Notes under the pieces: model-generated
What the model was told of the DNA's origin: nothing
The model's input: the letters and a program-made list of their open reading frames with translations, nothing else
The model's database searches: none
Shown: positions 45,787 through 54,018 of the stretch, in pieces
Layout: each line of letters starts with the position of its first letter
How positions within the stretch are numbered: the first letter of the stretch is position 1
Translations under genes and position numbers: made by a program
Assembly: GCF_047302285.1 (NCBI RefSeq)
Contig: NZ_CP154845.1
Coordinates: 3,906,001-3,970,000 of the forward strand
Origin: Robertmurraya sp047302285
Lineage (GTDB): Bacteria > Bacillota > Bacilli > Bacillales > Cytobacillaceae
Direction: 5' to 3'
Length of the DNA stretch: 64,000 nt

Positions 45787-46914
45787 CTATCGAACTGCAC
45801 AACGATTTGGTCCTATTTCCATTTCACGTTGCTTTTCTTTATCAGGATTGATTTTTCCCATATTCGTTTTACGAATTTCTTGATACGAATTCGGTTGAGG
45901 TGGTAGATTTTCTGTTACCATCTTTCTAAACTCATTTTCATCTTTAATATTCAAGCCATGGTTGTTAGCGTATAAAGTTCCTAATTTTTCTGATACACTA
46001 CCATCTTCATTTAGTTCTTCCAATATCATAAAGTGAGCAGGAAGAACGATTAATTCCATTGACAGTTCTCTATAACGTTGATATAAACTTTCTCTTAAAT
46101 CTCCTACCCAATCTTGAGCCAATCCAGCTAAGTCAGGTCTTCCAATTGAGTCAATGAACAAAATGTCACCTGAAAGCAAGAACTTTTTATCAACAATAAA
46201 CGAAGTAGATCCAATGGTGTGGCCTGGAGAATATAAGGCATGGATATTAATATTGACGTTTCCAATTTCAACAACATTTCCATCTTCTAATGGTTCGTAA
46301 GGGAACGTAACTTCTGTTGCATCTCTTGGAGGCAGCCAATAGGTTGCACCTGTTTTTTCTGCAATATCCCTTCCACCGGAAATATGATCCGCATGTAAAT
46401 GAGTATCAAAGACATGAGTAATTTTGGCACCCATACTGTCAGCAAATTCAAGATATACATCAGTCATACGAGTGGCATCAAAAATAGCAGCATCACCCTT
46501 CGATATCAGCATATAGGATAAACACCCTTTCCCAACACGCACAAACTGATAAAGCTCGCCGCCATCGTTCAAATTCCCGATTTTTACAGGTTCTAAATAC
46601 TCACTCCAAGCTTTCATACCGCCCTTTAGGTAAGAAACCGTAAGCCCTTCATCAGAGAGCATTTCAGCGACCATAATAGAAGATCCCTCCTTTGCACATG
46701 CTACCAATACCTCTTTATCAGAGGGAAGTTTATCCATAATTCCTTCAACACCATCAAGCAATTCGAAATATGGAACATTTAGATACTCAAAGTTTTGACC
46801 TTCGATTTTCCAATCCTGAAAGTCATCTGCATTACGAACATCTAGAATAAACAATTCTTCCTTATTAAATACTTTTTTTACTATCTCTTTTGACGTCATT
46901 ACTTTAACAGCCAT
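45787..46914 (-). CDS. Rhodanese-MBL fusion, probable persulfide dioxygenase (CstB/YrkH-like)
   Basis: A 375-residue protein. Residues about 1-100 form a rhodanese domain (LFILDVRNADDF; active loop CAKEGSS). The rest is an ETHE1-type metallo-beta-lactamase domain with DTHLHADHISGG, YSPGHTIGS and SGDILFIDSIGRPDL, whose single iron oxidises persulfides to sulfite. In staphylococcal CstB the MBL part comes first; here a rhodanese precedes it. I chose the ATG at 46914, which has AGGGGGT six bases upstream; the longer frame before it has no site and contains a CstR-like operator. Confidence 0.9.
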   Translation of the reverse strand: MAVKVMTSKEIVKKVFNKEELFILDVRNADDFQDWKIEGQNFEYLNVPYFELLDGVEGIMDKLPSDKEVLVACAKEGSSIMVAEMLSDEGLTVSYLKGGMKAWSEYLEPVKIGNLNDGGELYQFVRVGKGCLSYMLISKGDAAIFDATRMTDVYLEFADSMGAKITHVFDTHLHADHISGGRDIAEKTGATYWLPPRDATEVTFPYEPLEDGNVVEIGNVNINIHALYSPGHTIGSTSFIVDKKFLLSGDILFIDSIGRPDLAGLAQDWVGDLRESLYQRYRELSMELIVLPAHFMILEELNEDGSVSEKLGTLYANNHGLNIKDENEFRKMVTENLPPQPNSYQEIRKTNMGKINPDKEKQREMEIGPNRCAVR

Positions 46915-46918
46915 CAAT

Positions 46919-46934
46919 ATACCCCCTATAGTAT
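46919..46934. promoter_or_regulatory. CstR-like operator over the rhodanese-MBL ribosome binding site
   Basis: ATACCCCCTATAGTAT, an imperfect version of the ATACC...GGTAT operator. A plausible promoter lies just upstream on the minus strand (TTGAAC, 17 nt, AATAAT). Confidence 0.55.
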
Positions 46935-47156
46935 TATTTAACTTAAAAAATATATGTTCAATTTTATTTATACAATATGGATAATCACTTTTTATTACTT
47001 TCATTGAATCAATTTCATCAAGTCGTACTTCAAGTAAAAAACGAACGTTAGGGAATGAATTCTACAGAAAATGAGTATATTTCCAGTACATCAACAAAAG
47101 AATTTCTGTAATGGTTCGTTTTTTAATTTACCTTGGTAAAATCGACTCAATCGGGT

Positions 47157-47732
47157 TCATTTTGAGACCTCTATTCTTTTTCCAGTCCATTGGCTCATCC
47201 CCGGTACGACGTTAATGACTTTAGTGAATCCCTTTTTAGTTAATTTTTGAGCAGCAAGGTCACTACGGTTTCCTGTTCGGCAAATAACATAAGTTTCTTT
47301 TTCTTTATCTAATTCATATAAACGCTTTTCTAGTTCACCCAATGGAATTGAGATAGAATTTGGTATATGACTAAACTCATATTCTGCTGTTTCTCTCACA
47401 TCAAGAACCACAATATTTTCACTTATGTTAAGTTTCAGTTCGAGTTCATCATTGTTAATTACGTTCGGATGTTTTTTTTCGATTGATTCATCATTAGAAG
47501 ACTTTCTTATATAATGCTTTAATACTTCACCTTCTTCTAACGTCCCTAAATACTGATGACCAATACTTTGAGACCATGCCTTGATATCAGCTTTGGATCC
47601 CTTATCTGTAGCCTGAACTTCCAGTACTTGACCAGCTTCTATTTCATTGATTGCTTTCTTTGTTTTTACAATTGGCATCGGGCATGCCAATCCAGTTGCA
47701 TCAATAATTACGTCTGCTCTCATGTTAACCAT
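47157..47732 (-). CDS. TusA-rhodanese fusion sulfurtransferase (YrkF-like)
   Basis: A 191-residue protein with an N-terminal TusA domain (GLACPMPIVKTKKAI, Cys about 17), a linker, and a C-terminal rhodanese domain (VVLDVRETAEYEFSHIPNS; active loop CRTGNRS). This is the domain order of B. subtilis YrkF. It can pass persulfide sulfur between its two cysteines. The ATG at 47732 has AGGAGGG six bases upstream. A CstR-like operator lies 19 bp upstream of the start. Confidence 0.93.
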   Translation of the reverse strand: MVNMRADVIIDATGLACPMPIVKTKKAINEIEAGQVLEVQATDKGSKADIKAWSQSIGHQYLGTLEEGEVLKHYIRKSSNDESIEKKHPNVINNDELELKLNISENIVVLDVRETAEYEFSHIPNSISIPLGELEKRLYELDKEKETYVICRTGNRSDLAAQKLTKKGFTKVINVVPGMSQWTGKRIEVSK

Positions 47733-47750
47733 TCTTTTCCCTCCTGCTTT

Positions 47751-47766
47751 ATACCTGTATGGGTAT
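47751..47766. promoter_or_regulatory. CstR-like operator upstream of the TusA-rhodanese gene
   Basis: ATACCTGTATGGGTAT, a near-symmetric ATACC...GGTAT site in the 51-bp gap after the single-domain rhodanese gene. Confidence 0.6.
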
Positions 47767-47783
47767 CTTTGTGATTAAAAAAA

Positions 47784-48080
47784 TTATTCTACATTTCCTC
47801 CCCAAGAAAGCATTCCATCTTTCATATTAGTTACATTAAATCCGTAATACTCAAGAAATTGTGAAACACGGCCGCTTCTGGCTCCTGACCGGCAAACGAT
47901 CAAATATTCTTTTGTTTTATCTAATTCATGCATTCGGAACTCAATAAGTCCTAATGGAATGTTTACGGCTCCTGGTATTTTCCCAGCCGCTACCTCATCA
48001 ACTTCGCGAACATCAATAATATTTAATTTTTTTCCTTCATTTAACTTCGATTCAACTTCTTTTGCAGTCATTTCTTTCAT
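47784..48080 (-). CDS. Single-domain rhodanese
   Basis: A 98-residue rhodanese with LNIIDVREVDEVAAGKIPGA at the N-terminal half and the active loop CRSGARS (Cys about residue 64). It would transfer sulfane sulfur in the same pathway as its neighbours. I chose the ATG at 48080 because AAGGAGG lies seven or eight bases upstream; 13 codons further upstream are open but have no site. Confidence 0.92.
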   Translation of the reverse strand: MKEMTAKEVESKLNEGKKLNIIDVREVDEVAAGKIPGAVNIPLGLIEFRMHELDKTKEYLIVCRSGARSGRVSQFLEYYGFNVTNMKDGMLSWGGNVE

Positions 48081-48205
48081 GGTTCGTTCCTCCTTATGTT
48101 CACTATAACCGGCGTTCATGTCGCCTTTGACATTTGTTACTTTTGTGTACCCATTTTCTTTAGCCGTTTACTATTCACCTTGGATACATGGTGAAATCTA
48201 CTCAA

Positions 48206-48685
48206 TTAGATGAATAGGTTGACATTCCCATGTTCAGCTTCTGCTAAATATGCCGCTACTCCTGCATATTCAATATTGTCTAAAAGTTCTTCTTTCTGTA
48301 AACCCAGTAATTCCATCGTCATAGTACAGGCAATTAATTTCACATCTTGCTCTTGTGCCATCTCAATTAATTGTGATAGAGGAATTGCATTGTGTTTTTT
48401 CATTACTTTCTTGATTAACTTAGGTCCAAAACCAGCAAAGTTCATTTTGGATAATCCCATGTTTTCAGCGCCTCTAGGCATCATTTTGGCAAATAATTTT
48501 TCCATAAATCCTTTTTCAACGGAAATACTTTCATCTTTTCTTAACGCATTTAATCCCCAGAAAGTATGAAATATTGTTACTTCATGATCATAAGCTGCTG
48601 CACCATTCGCTATAATATAAGCTGCCATTGATTTATCATAATCTCCGCTTAATAGGACAATTGTTGTTTTTTTCTTTTCTGTCAT
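48206..48685 (-). CDS. DsrE/DsrF-family protein (YrkE-like)
   Basis: A 159-residue DsrE-like protein (KTTIVLLSGDYDKSMAAYIIANGAAA). A conserved Cys in LIACTMTMELLG (about residue 123) is the probable persulfide carrier. The YrkE group is typically the first sulfur-transfer protein after the CsoR/CstR-type regulator, as here. The ATG at 48685 has AGGAGGTC five bases upstream, which decides the start over an in-frame one at 48718. Confidence 0.9.
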   Translation of the reverse strand: MTEKKKTTIVLLSGDYDKSMAAYIIANGAAAYDHEVTIFHTFWGLNALRKDESISVEKGFMEKLFAKMMPRGAENMGLSKMNFAGFGPKLIKKVMKKHNAIPLSQLIEMAQEQDVKLIACTMTMELLGLQKEELLDNIEYAGVAAYLAEAEHGNVNLFI

Positions 48686-48716
48686 TTTATGACCTCCTAT
48701 ATATTGTTTATTTATC

Positions 48717-48726
48717 ATACGGGTAT
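48717..48726. promoter_or_regulatory. Short CstR-like site upstream of the DsrE gene
   Basis: ATACGGGTAT, a shorter palindromic form of the sites found elsewhere in the locus, about 32 bp before the DsrE start. Confidence 0.4.
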
Positions 48727-48755
48727 TTAGCTAGATATAATCAAGTCATTACCCT

Positions 48756-48769
48756 TACCCCTATAGGTA
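48756..48769. promoter_or_regulatory. CstR-like operator between cstR and the DsrE gene
   Basis: TACCCCTATAGGTA, identical in its core to the site upstream of cstR. Confidence 0.65.
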
Positions 48770-48807
48770 TTATATTTATTAAAATAAAAGAGGGTGTCAA
48801 CCCTTTT

Positions 48808-49071
48808 TTATCGACTTCTTACTAATAGATTTACTGCTTCTTTTACCAATTCTTCTGTGCTTTTTTCATTTGTATCATCCGCTTGTTTAACACACTCGAT
48901 TAAATTTGAACTTACAATTACCCCCATTGTTCGATCAATTGCTGTTCTAGCAGCAGATAGCTGTGTTATAACCTCTTTGCAATCCTTGTCTTCTTCCATC
49001 AAGCGTAATATGCCTCTAAGCTGCCCTTCGATACGTTTAACTCGATTTTTAATTTGGTCATTATAATCCAT
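48808..49071 (-). CDS. cstR: CsoR-family repressor of the CstR (persulfide-sensing) type
   Basis: An 87-residue all-helical CsoR/RcnR-family repressor. Cys 31 (EDKDCKEVITQLSAARTAID) and Cys 60 (NLIECVKQ) match the two sensing thiols of CstR, and the position four before Cys 60 is Asn, not the His that CsoR needs for copper. This points to per- or polysulfide sensing. It heads the sulfur locus. YrkD is the B. subtilis counterpart. Its promoter contains an operator in the -35/-10 spacer, so it is probably autoregulated. Confidence 0.9.
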   Translation of the reverse strand: MDYNDQIKNRVKRIEGQLRGILRLMEEDKDCKEVITQLSAARTAIDRTMGVIVSSNLIECVKQADDTNEKSTEELVKEAVNLLVRSR

Positions 49072-49244
49072 TTCTTTTCCTCCCTCTTTAAAGTATCAAC
49101 CATTTTGTTTAGTTTACTCATTTTATAGAATCGTTTTAGACTTTAGAAAATTGTATATTTACTTAATCAAATTCATAATTGCGCATTTCAATTAAATATA
49201 TCATTTATGCCTCTAACAACGAAACAATTATCCATGACACGTTT

Positions 49245-49273
49245 ATGATATACCCCTATAGGTATATTGTCAA
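49245..49273 (-). promoter_or_regulatory. cstR promoter with operator in the spacer
   Basis: On the minus strand TTGACA, exactly 17 nt, then TATCAT. The spacer is almost entirely the palindrome ATATACCTATAGGGGTATAT (49248-49267 region), so repressor binding would block polymerase. The predicted leader is about 165 nt. Confidence 0.75.
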
Positions 49274-49326
49274 TAGTTAAAAATTAGATTCACCAAGTTT
49301 CTCTTACAAATAAAAAGCTGAATCAT
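49274..49326. other. Short intergenic stretch, nothing recognised
   Basis: Between the cstR promoter and the terminator of the ABC importer operon. No gene or site was seen. Confidence 0.4.
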
Positions 49327-49372
49327 AAAAAAGCAAGAGATTAAAAACAATACGTTTTTATCCTCTTACTTT
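49327..49372 (-). terminator. Terminator after the NMT1-type importer operon
   Basis: Interrupted stem AAGTAAGAG..TAAAAAC with GTTTTTA..CTCTTGCTT on the minus strand, followed by six T. It lies about 115 bases after the binding-protein gene. Confidence 0.65.
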
Positions 49373-49485
49373 TTATTTTTTTCGATTTTTATCTGCTGGC
49401 AATGGAGCCCTGCTGAATTGAGATTTATCCATTTTCGCAAAAAGCCCAAGCTTCAAATTTCATTCTACATTAAGTGGTGTACGGT

Positions 49486-50472
49486 CTATTGCGGCAGAAA
49501 TTCTGTCGTGAAGATTTCACTTGCATCAAATTTCTCATTCACAAGTCCTAGTTCGTATAGTTGGTCGATGAGAGTTGCCCAGCGTTCTTCCGTCATGTAG
49601 CCCACGCCGTGTTGTGCGGCATCCATTCCATAGACGAACTCTTCTTGAGATTCTGATTCAAATTTCAGTGATTCGATTTCAATATCTGGATTATCTTCTT
49701 GAATGATTGGATTAATCTCTTCATATGAGTCCTTATACGCATTCCAACCTTCCACAAAAGCCTCCGTAAAGGCTTTAACCGTCTCTTTATTATCTTCTAA
49801 ATAGTCCTTTGAGACATATAAGACTACATTATATGGATCATAACCAGCATCCGAAACAAGCTTTGTTTCAACTTCAACACCTTCTAATTCCATGAAATAA
49901 GGTTCAGATGTTAAAAAGGCTTGCGTAATCGCATCCATATCATCAATAAAATTGACATGCTGACCTGTATAAGCTAATTCCTCTACTCCACTTAAATCAT
50001 ATTGATTCTTTAAAAATTCCCAGTAAATAATCCCTGGTTGGATAAATACTTTTCTTCCATTTAAATCTTCAAACTCATCAATCCCATATCCTTTATGAAA
50101 CATAAAGGCTTGTGGACTGCCTTGCATCGCTGCCGCTACAGCTACTAATTCAATCCCTTCATTTCTCGCCATAACAATTTGGTCTGCATGAGCAAGTCCA
50201 AATTCCGCATTGCCTGAAGCAACCATGTTGATCGAGGATACCTGCGGGCCTCCTGGCTCCACGGTCACATTTAATCCATTTTCCTCAAACAAACCTTCCT
50301 CTATAGCTGAATACACTCCGCCATGCTGTGATTTCGCGAACCAGTTCAAGACCAATTTCACGTCTTTAGCTTCCTCTGACGACGAACCAGATTGTTCTCC
50401 ACCACAAGCTGCTAGAACCATAATGAACACCATCGACACCAAAATAAATCGTAATTTTTTCCACCCTTTCAT
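49486..50472 (-). CDS. NMT1/ThiY-like ABC substrate-binding lipoprotein
   Basis: A 328-residue lipoprotein. The signal peptide ends in the lipobox LAAC (Cys about residue 23), followed by a Ser-rich linker and the NMT1/THI5-like fold (VKLVLNWFAKSQHGGVYSAIEEGLF, about 38-62). Relatives bind pyrimidine precursors, riboflavin or purines. No thiamine riboswitch is visible upstream, and the neighbours degrade xanthine, so a purine ligand is the better guess. It is the last gene of the ATPase-permease-binding protein operon. Confidence 0.85.
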   Translation of the reverse strand: MKGWKKLRFILVSMVFIMVLAACGGEQSGSSSEEAKDVKLVLNWFAKSQHGGVYSAIEEGLFEENGLNVTVEPGGPQVSSINMVASGNAEFGLAHADQIVMARNEGIELVAVAAAMQGSPQAFMFHKGYGIDEFEDLNGRKVFIQPGIIYWEFLKNQYDLSGVEELAYTGQHVNFIDDMDAITQAFLTSEPYFMELEGVEVETKLVSDAGYDPYNVVLYVSKDYLEDNKETVKAFTEAFVEGWNAYKDSYEEINPIIQEDNPDIEIESLKFESESQEEFVYGMDAAQHGVGYMTEERWATLIDQLYELGLVNEKFDASEIFTTEFLPQ

Positions 50473-50511
50473 TCATCTTCTCTCCTCTACTATTTTTATT
50501 CAATGTAAAAT

Positions 50512-51363
50512 CTATTTTTCATTCTTAATCGCGGATTCATGCCATGACTTAAGCATTAAATGAGAGAAGTAGCTTACTAGAAGGTAGAACGTGATCCCAA
50601 AGATCGCCCCAGCAATGGCACATGCAAATAAGTAAGGTGTTTTCAACTGAACAGCAGCCACCGTTATCGCATACCCAAGCCCACCTTTTCCTCCGCCTAT
50701 CCCTGCAACAAACTCTCCAGTAATAGCCCCAACAATCGCTAACGTACAGGAAACCTTTAAACCAGACACAATGTAAGGAAGTGCAGCTGGAATTCTAAGC
50801 TTCCACATCGTTTGCCATTTTGAAGCATTGTATAAGGCGAACAAATCACACATATCCTTGTCTACTGATTTCAAACCCATCAATGTATTCGAAACAACGG
50901 GGAAAAATCCAATCAAAAAGGCAATGATCACAATCGAGTTAAAGCCTGAGCCGAACCAAATGACAACAATCGGTGCCATAGCAACGACAGGGATTGTTTG
51001 TAAAATAACAGCATAAGGATAAAGACTAATCTCAAGCACTTTTGAGCTTGCTAGTAAAACTGAAACAGCAATTCCAATAACAGCACTTAATAAAAATCCA
51101 ATCACCGATTCAGTAACAGTAATTCGGATGGCTGGCCACAATAAATGCCAATCTGAGATCGCAACCGCGATAATGTCTGATGGCTTTGGTAAAATAAAAG
51201 GCTTTATATCAAGCATAAGAGGCACAAATTGCCAGATTGATAGAAAAATAACGAGCGCGATGATCGGTCCAATAATCGTTCCTTTCAGTTTAAACTTAGT
51301 CTTTGATGGTTGGACGTCTTGAACGATATTTTCATTTTTACTCGTCACCGTTTGTACAGACAT
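50512..51363 (-). CDS. ABC transporter permease (SsuC/ThiX type)
   Basis: A 283-residue permease with about six helices and the coupling loop DLFALYNASKWQTMWKLRIPAALP (about residues 170-193), characteristic of the nitrate/sulfonate/NMT1 group. A polar N-terminus of 30 residues precedes the first helix. It directly follows the ATPase gene (adjacent stop and start) and belongs to the same importer as the binding protein downstream. Confidence 0.9.
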   Translation of the reverse strand: MSVQTVTSKNENIVQDVQPSKTKFKLKGTIIGPIIALVIFLSIWQFVPLMLDIKPFILPKPSDIIAVAISDWHLLWPAIRITVTESVIGFLLSAVIGIAVSVLLASSKVLEISLYPYAVILQTIPVVAMAPIVVIWFGSGFNSIVIIAFLIGFFPVVSNTLMGLKSVDKDMCDLFALYNASKWQTMWKLRIPAALPYIVSGLKVSCTLAIVGAITGEFVAGIGGGKGGLGYAITVAAVQLKTPYLFACAIAGAIFGITFYLLVSYFSHLMLKSWHESAIKNEK

Positions 51364-52137
51364 TTACCCTAGCTCCCTTCGAGCGATACTATGTTCAAGA
51401 CTTCGAGAGGCAAGCTCCACATATTCTGTAAACCGACGATGCGTACGTTCTCTAGGAGTCGGTAGTTCAACATCAATAAATGTTGATAATCTGCCCGGTC
51501 TAGCTGACATTACAGCAATTCTCGATGATAGATAGACTGCTTCATAGACGTTATGAGTAACAAATAAGATGGTCATATTTTCTTTTTCCCAAATGTTCAA
51601 CAAATCCCCTTGCAAGGTTTGCCTTGTCATTTCATCTAAGGCTGCAAAAGGTTCATCCATCAGGAGCATCTTCGGCTTTGCTGCTAAAGCACGAGCGATT
51701 GATACCCTCATTTTCATCCCGCCCGAAAGCTGTCTCGGATAGGATTTCAGATGATCTTTAAGCCCAACCATTTCTAAAACGTTGATGGCATTTTCCACGC
51801 GACTATGTTTATCAGAACCCCTTAATTCTAGCGGTAATAGTACATTATCAAGGACTGTTCTCCATGGTAGTAAATTTGCGTCTTGAAAGACAAATGCCAG
51901 ATCATTTGTTTTCTGGATGATTTCTTTCGGATTTTGACCAAATACTTCAACCTTCCCCTTTGTCGCATCTCCTAGTCCTGCTACCATCCTCAGAGCCGTT
52001 GATTTCCCACATCCTGAAGGACCTAGGAAACTAATAAACTCTCCTTCTTGAATGGACAAATCCAACTGACTCAGTGCGACAGTACCAGTCGTATAGACTT
52101 TATCAACCTGTTGAAATGAGACTACCTCGTTCCCCAA
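51364..52137 (-). CDS. ABC transporter ATP-binding protein (SsuB/ThiZ type)
   Basis: A 257-residue ABC ATPase with Walker A GPSGCGKST (about residues 38-46), signature LSGGMKMRVSIARAL, Walker B KMLLMDEPFAALDE and H-loop THN. It is the NMT1/sulfonate/taurine ATPase type. The TTG at 52137 is the start supported by AGGAGGGAT seven or eight bases upstream. It is the first gene of a three-gene importer operon that follows the gamma-glutamyltransferase gene after a terminator and a 214-bp gap. Confidence 0.9.
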   Translation of the reverse strand: MGNEVVSFQQVDKVYTTGTVALSQLDLSIQEGEFISFLGPSGCGKSTALRMVAGLGDATKGKVEVFGQNPKEIIQKTNDLAFVFQDANLLPWRTVLDNVLLPLELRGSDKHSRVENAINVLEMVGLKDHLKSYPRQLSGGMKMRVSIARALAAKPKMLLMDEPFAALDEMTRQTLQGDLLNIWEKENMTILFVTHNVYEAVYLSSRIAVMSARPGRLSTFIDVELPTPRERTHRRFTEYVELASRSLEHSIARRELG

Positions 52138-52285
52138 ACCTGATCCCTCCTAAAAAAACGTTTCATGTTATATTTTCTGACGTTATATGTAATATATTCT
52201 CATTATATAATTCACATTCCGCTTTGACATTAGTTATTGCTGACAAACTTTTCATTCCGTTTTGTTGATCTTAACTAAATATCAC

Positions 52286-52315
52286 ATAAAAAGAGTCTAG
52301 CCCGAAGACTAGACT
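52286..52315 (-). terminator. Terminator after the gamma-glutamyltransferase gene
   Basis: AGTCTAG and CTAGACT pair around eight bases; the minus strand continues CTTTTTAT. It separates the xanthine operon from the importer operon. Confidence 0.8.
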
Positions 52316-52351
52316 ACTATTTATCATGTTCACTTTCCTAACATCATTTTT

Positions 52352-54007
52352 TTAATATCCTAATGCTGCTCCATCACCTCTTGGATCCGCACCGCCATAT
52401 TTGACTCCTGTAGCATGGTCAATCTTAATCACGCCCGCATGACCCATGACATCTGTAAAATCCTCGTGAATTTCTACATCATGACCTTTTTCACGAAGTG
52501 CTTGCAAAACCTCTTCAGACACCCTTCCCTCCATCTTTAAACGATTAGATTCAACGCCCCATGTTCGTCCATATAACCATCGCGGAGCTTCTATCGCCGC
52601 TTGGACCGGATAGCCATAATCAACAATTCTTGTTATAAGTGCTGCCTGCGTTTGCGGCTGGCCCTCTCCTCCCATCGTTCCATAAACTAAGGAAAGCTTG
52701 TCATCCGTAAACATCATTGCTGGGTTTAATGTATGGTAGGTACGTTTATTCGGTTGCAGACAATTGACATGTTCTGGATCAAGTGAAAAAAAACTGCCGC
52801 GATTTTGTAGAACAATACCTGTATTTTTCGGAATATACCCCGAACCAAATTCATGATATATGCTTTGAATCATAGAAACAGCATTGCCTTCCTTATCCAC
52901 GACTCCAAGCCAAATTGTGTCACCCTTCGGATCCAGTTGCTGATCGAAATTCTTCACATTGGTAAAATTAATTTTATCTGCAAGCTCGAGCCCTCTTTGA
53001 GGTGATAGTAAGTATTGTAATGGAATTGGTGAATATTCCGGGTCTGTTAAATATTTATCTCGATCCACAAAAGCGAGTTTGATCGCTTCAATTAGTAAGT
53101 GATAATATTCCACAGAGCCTTCTTCTATTAAATCCAGATTAAAATGGTTTAAAATGTTTAAGATCGATAACGAGGCAAATCCTTGTGAATTCGGTGGTAC
53201 ATTGTAGACAGTGTTACCCCGATATTTAACCGAAATCGGTTCGACCCAATCGCTTTTATGCCGAGCAAAATCTTCATATGTTAACAAACCGCCATTTTCC
53301 TGAAAATCACGGTCCATTATTTTCGCCAAATTCCCTTTATAGAATACTTGACTCCCTTCCATTGCAATCGCCTCTAATGTTGATGCTAAATCAGGCTGTT
53401 TCATCATTTCTCCTGGGCTATATGAAAGACCATTTGACTTCAAAAAAACGTTGCAAAATTGAGGAAAACGTTGCAAATGACGCAATTCGTTATCCTCTTT
53501 ATTTAAATTCGTGTTCGTCCAATATTGCTGGCTCGGAGTTACGGGAAAGCCTTCTTTCGCATAATCAATGGCCGCTTCAAGCAATTGTCCCCAGGTATAT
53601 GTACCCTTTAGGTTCTTTTGTGAAAACTGATAGGCTAAATCCCAGCCAGCAACCGCCCCAGGTACGGTATTGGCAGCCAGCACCCCTCTAGAGGGGATTT
53701 TTTCGAATTGCTGACTTTTATAAAATTCAATCGTCGCCTTTTCTCCAGCACGCCCTGAACTATTTATCGCTTTCAGTTCTTTCTCTTTTGCGTTATAAAT
53801 GAGCCAAAAGTTATCCCCACCAATTCCGTTCATATGGGGATAAACAACGCCAATCGTCGAGGATGCTGCAATTGCCGCTTCAACAGCATTTCCTCCATTT
53901 TGCAAAACTTTCATACCTGCTTGTGAAGCTAAATAGTGTGGTGTTGTGATCATGCCATTTGCTGCCATCGTCGTTGGCCGGAAGGATGAAAATGTTTTTT
54001 TAGCCAT
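52352..54007 (-). CDS. Gamma-glutamyltransferase family protein (YwrD-like)
   Basis: A 551-residue Ntn-hydrolase homologue. The N-terminal part has MITTPHYLASQAGMKVLQNGGNAVEAA and NGIGGDNFW. The probable self-cleavage Thr lies at GDTIWLGVVDKEGNAVS (about residue 359), followed by the PNTG-like KNTGIVLQNRGSFF loop. No signal peptide is seen, so it is probably cytoplasmic, unlike extracellular Ggt. Chosen start ATG 54007 with GGGAGGT upstream. It ends the pucD-E-C-A-amidase operon; in that setting it may cleave a gamma-glutamyl or amide bond in a purine-related compound, which is speculation. Confidence 0.85.
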   Translation of the reverse strand: MAKKTFSSFRPTTMAANGMITTPHYLASQAGMKVLQNGGNAVEAAIAASSTIGVVYPHMNGIGGDNFWLIYNAKEKELKAINSSGRAGEKATIEFYKSQQFEKIPSRGVLAANTVPGAVAGWDLAYQFSQKNLKGTYTWGQLLEAAIDYAKEGFPVTPSQQYWTNTNLNKEDNELRHLQRFPQFCNVFLKSNGLSYSPGEMMKQPDLASTLEAIAMEGSQVFYKGNLAKIMDRDFQENGGLLTYEDFARHKSDWVEPISVKYRGNTVYNVPPNSQGFASLSILNILNHFNLDLIEEGSVEYYHLLIEAIKLAFVDRDKYLTDPEYSPIPLQYLLSPQRGLELADKINFTNVKNFDQQLDPKGDTIWLGVVDKEGNAVSMIQSIYHEFGSGYIPKNTGIVLQNRGSFFSLDPEHVNCLQPNKRTYHTLNPAMMFTDDKLSLVYGTMGGEGQPQTQAALITRIVDYGYPVQAAIEAPRWLYGRTWGVESNRLKMEGRVSEEVLQALREKGHDVEIHEDFTDVMGHAGVIKIDHATGVKYGGADPRGDGAALGY

Positions 54008-54018
54008 GATTACCTCCC

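Noticed and set aside
52138..52351. TPP riboswitch upstream of the NMT1-type importer
   Set aside because: The CTGAGA and ACCTGA elements of the thiamine element are absent.
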